Below are positions 61,643 to 64,000 of a DNA stretch of 64,000 nt, piece by piece. The stretch spans positions 1-64,000 of the forward strand of contig CACIST010000004.1 in NCBI GenBank assembly GCA_902589395.1, written 5' to 3'. Positions within the stretch are counted from its first letter, which is position 1. Each line of letters opens with the position of its first letter. The stretch is from an uncultured Pelagibacteraceae bacterium. GTDB taxonomy: Bacteria > Pseudomonadota > Alphaproteobacteria > Pelagibacterales > Pelagibacteraceae. The notes beneath the pieces were generated by a model that saw nothing but the letters and a program-made list of their open reading frames with translations, was not told the origin of the DNA and searched no databases. The translations under genes were made by a program, and so were the position numbers.

Positions 61643-63463
61643 TTATTCTACAGTCACAGACTTAGCCAAGTTTCTTGGTTTATCAATATCATAACCCTTT
61701 TCCAGTGCCGAATAGAAAGCCAATTTTTGCAAAGGAATAGTTGTTAAAAAAGGAATAAGTTCATCATTTAATTTATCAACTTCTATTTGCTCCCAAATAT
61801 TTTCAGAAATTATTTCATCTTTATTTGTATTTGTAATAAGTAGAACTTTTGCGCCTCTAGCAATTACTTCCTGCATATTAGACATAGTTTTTAAATAGTG
61901 CTCGTCTCTTGGAGCTATAACGACTACTGGCATACCTTCTTCTATCAAAGCTAATGGTCCATGTTTCATTTCACCTGCTGGATAACCTTCTGCATGAACA
62001 TAAGCTAATTCTTTCAGCTTTAATGCTCCCTCCAAAGCAATAGGGAAAGAGTAACCCCTTCCCAAAAACATACATCCTTTAGCTTCAGCAAAAACTTTAC
62101 CTATCTTTAAAAGTTTATGATCTAATTTAAGTGTTTTTTTTGCAGAATTGGATAATGTTAATAAATTTTTAATTTTTGATACATATGTTTTCTTTGTAAT
62201 CACTTTCTGATCAAAAGAAATTTTTAAGGACAGCATATAAAGCACTAACATTTGCCCAAGGAAAGCTTTTGTGGATGCTACTCCTATTTCTTGTCCACAA
62301 TATATAGGTAAAACCAAATCAGAGTCTCTTGCAATTGAGCTTTCTACAACATTTACAATTGCACAAGTTTTCATTTTATTTTTCTTACAAAGTTCTAAAG
62401 CTGCATATGTGTCAGCAGTTTCTCCTGATTGGGACACAAATACATATAAACAATCTTTTTTAAATCTAATTTTTCGATACCTAAACTCAGAAGCTATATC
62501 TATACTTACATCTAAATTTGTATTTTGCTCTAACCAATATTTTGCAACCAAACATGAATGATAGGCTGTTCCACAACCAATTAACACAATAGATTTTAAG
62601 GAACTTATTTTCCACGGAAAATTGAAAATATTAATTTGGTTGTTAAATTTATCTATATACTCATTTATACAATCATTTATAGTTGAAGGTTGTTCATCTA
62701 TCTCTTTTTCCATGAAATACTTATAGTCGCCTTTGTCATAATTAAGTTCTTCTTTAGTTAGATTCATTACTTTTTTGTTTATTTTAATTCCATTACCCTC
62801 AAAGAATTCAATTTGATCTCTTTTGATAATACAGAATTCACCATCTTCTAAATAAGAAATTTTATTAGTCATTGATTTAAGAGCATACGAGTCTGAACCA
62901 AGATAATTTTCATTTGGACCGTATCCAACAGCTAATGGAGAGCCTCTTCTTGCTCCAATCATTAAATCATTTTTATTTTTAAAAATTATCCCCAATGCAA
63001 AACTTCCATGAAGTTTTTTCAGAACTTTGATAATCGTATCTTTTAGTGAATTTTTTTTTAAATAGTCCGTAACAAGATGGGCTATTACCTCGGTATCAGT
63101 TTGTGATTTGAATACATATCCTTTTTTTTCTAAAAGTTTTTTCAATATTGTTGAATTTTCTATAATGCCATTATGCACAACTGAAACTTGATCTGATGAA
63201 TGAGGGTGTGCATTAATTTTGCTAGGTTTACCATGTGTTGCCCATCTAACATGACCGATACCAATATCTCCTTTTAGATTAAATTTTGATATATCTTTTT
63301 CCAAAACATCAACTCGTCCCTCACACTTCACTTCATTTATATTTCCATCAACCAAAGTAGCTATTCCTGCAGAATCGTATCCTCTGTACTCTAGTTTTTT
63401 GAGTGAATTAACTATTCTACTAGAAACTTCTTTAGAACTTATTATTCCAATTATTCCACACAT
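61643..63463 (-). CDS. glmS: Glutamine-fructose-6-phosphate aminotransferase
   Basis: MCGIIGIISSKEV; LEYRGYDSAGIA; FVSQSGETADTYAAL; C-term DIDKPRNLAKSVTVE. Confidence 0.97.
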   Translation of the reverse strand: MCGIIGIISSKEVSSRIVNSLKKLEYRGYDSAGIATLVDGNINEVKCEGRVDVLEKDISKFNLKGDIGIGHVRWATHGKPSKINAHPHSSDQVSVVHNGIIENSTILKKLLEKKGYVFKSQTDTEVIAHLVTDYLKKNSLKDTIIKVLKKLHGSFALGIIFKNKNDLMIGARRGSPLAVGYGPNENYLGSDSYALKSMTNKISYLEDGEFCIIKRDQIEFFEGNGIKINKKVMNLTKEELNYDKGDYKYFMEKEIDEQPSTINDCINEYIDKFNNQINIFNFPWKISSLKSIVLIGCGTAYHSCLVAKYWLEQNTNLDVSIDIASEFRYRKIRFKKDCLYVFVSQSGETADTYAALELCKKNKMKTCAIVNVVESSIARDSDLVLPIYCGQEIGVASTKAFLGQMLVLYMLSLKISFDQKVITKKTYVSKIKNLLTLSNSAKKTLKLDHKLLKIGKVFAEAKGCMFLGRGYSFPIALEGALKLKELAYVHAEGYPAGEMKHGPLALIEEGMPVVVIAPRDEHYLKTMSNMQEVIARGAKVLLITNTNKDEIISENIWEQIEVDKLNDELIPFLTTIPLQKLAFYSALEKGYDIDKPRNLAKSVTVE

Positions 63464-64000
63464 TTATTTTTTTCTTTTATAGTTTGAAACTTCAATTTGC
63501 TCAGCTCTTGTTAGTGCTAATGAATTTTTAGTAACATTTTTAGTAATTACTGATCCTGCACCAATTACGCTTTTTTTTTCAAGCTTAATTGGGGCAATAA
63601 GTGATGAATTTGAACCCACGAAAACCTCATCTTCAATTATAGATTTATTTTTTTTTATCCCATCATAATTGCATGTAATTGTTCCTGCGCCAATATTTAC
63701 TTTTTTACCTAATTTTGAATCTCCTATGTAAGATAGATGATTTAATTTTGAGTCTTTGCCAATAATGCTCTTTTTTACTTCTACAAAATTTCCAACCTTA
63801 GATCCTGATTTAAGTACTGTGCCAGGTCTTAATCTTGCATATGGTCCAACATTTATATTATTTTCAATTTTTACACCTTCTAAATGAGAGAAAGATAAAA
63901 TCCTAACATTATTTCCTATGGATACATTCTCAGCGATGACAACGTATGGTTCTATAGTTACATTTTTTCCAATTTTTGTATTTTTAGAAAAAAAAACTGT
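63464..64000 (-). CDS. glmU: Bifunctional N-acetylglucosamine-1-phosphate uridyltransferase / acetyltransferase, C-terminal part (N-terminus outside window)
   Basis: Minus-strand left-handed beta-helix hexapeptide repeats ending ...LTRAEQIEVSNYKRKK*; adjacent to glmS. Confidence 0.85.
   Translation of the reverse strand, partial: TVFFSKNTKIGKNVTIEPYVVIAENVSIGNNVRILSFSHLEGVKIENNINVGPYARLRPGTVLKSGSKVGNFVEVKKSIIGKDSKLNHLSYIGDSKLGKKVNIGAGTITCNYDGIKKNKSIIEDEVFVGSNSSLIAPIKLEKKSVIGAGSVITKNVTKNSLALTRAEQIEVSNYKRKK

Overview
AT-rich, gene-dense bacterial chromosome window. Gene content, compactness and protein style fit an alphaproteobacterium of the SAR11/Pelagibacter type (inference only; no database search was run). 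The first ~16 kb is a conserved str/rif block on the minus strand: rplC, rpsJ, fusA, rpsG, rpsL, rpoC, rpoB, rplL, rplJ, rplA, rplK, nusG, secE, tRNA-Trp, tuf, tRNA-Gly, tRNA-Tyr. The last ~17 kb is housekeeping: sfsA, map, purB/C/S/Q/L, bolA, grxD, rpsD, a frameshifted trmJ, cimA, cysS, nadE, class II DAHP synthase, glmS, glmU. The middle (about 17-45 kb) is accessory. Main candidates there: (i) two integrase-less, single-cargo mini-islands inserted at tRNA-Thr(UGU) and tRNA-Leu(UAA). Each is bounded by a partial tRNA duplication and carries a pair of 11-bp-phased short repeats near each end. The first carries a fusion of a KARI-like (IlvC N-terminal) Rossmann domain to a trypsin/HtrA-like protease. 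(ii) An ECF sigma / membrane anti-sigma pair divergently adjacent to an exported TPR-CHAT caspase-like protein. (iii) A bacterial NurA-HerA nuclease/translocase operon with a leader ORF, a small zinc-ribbon protein and a further small ORF. All identifications come from reading translated motifs by eye.
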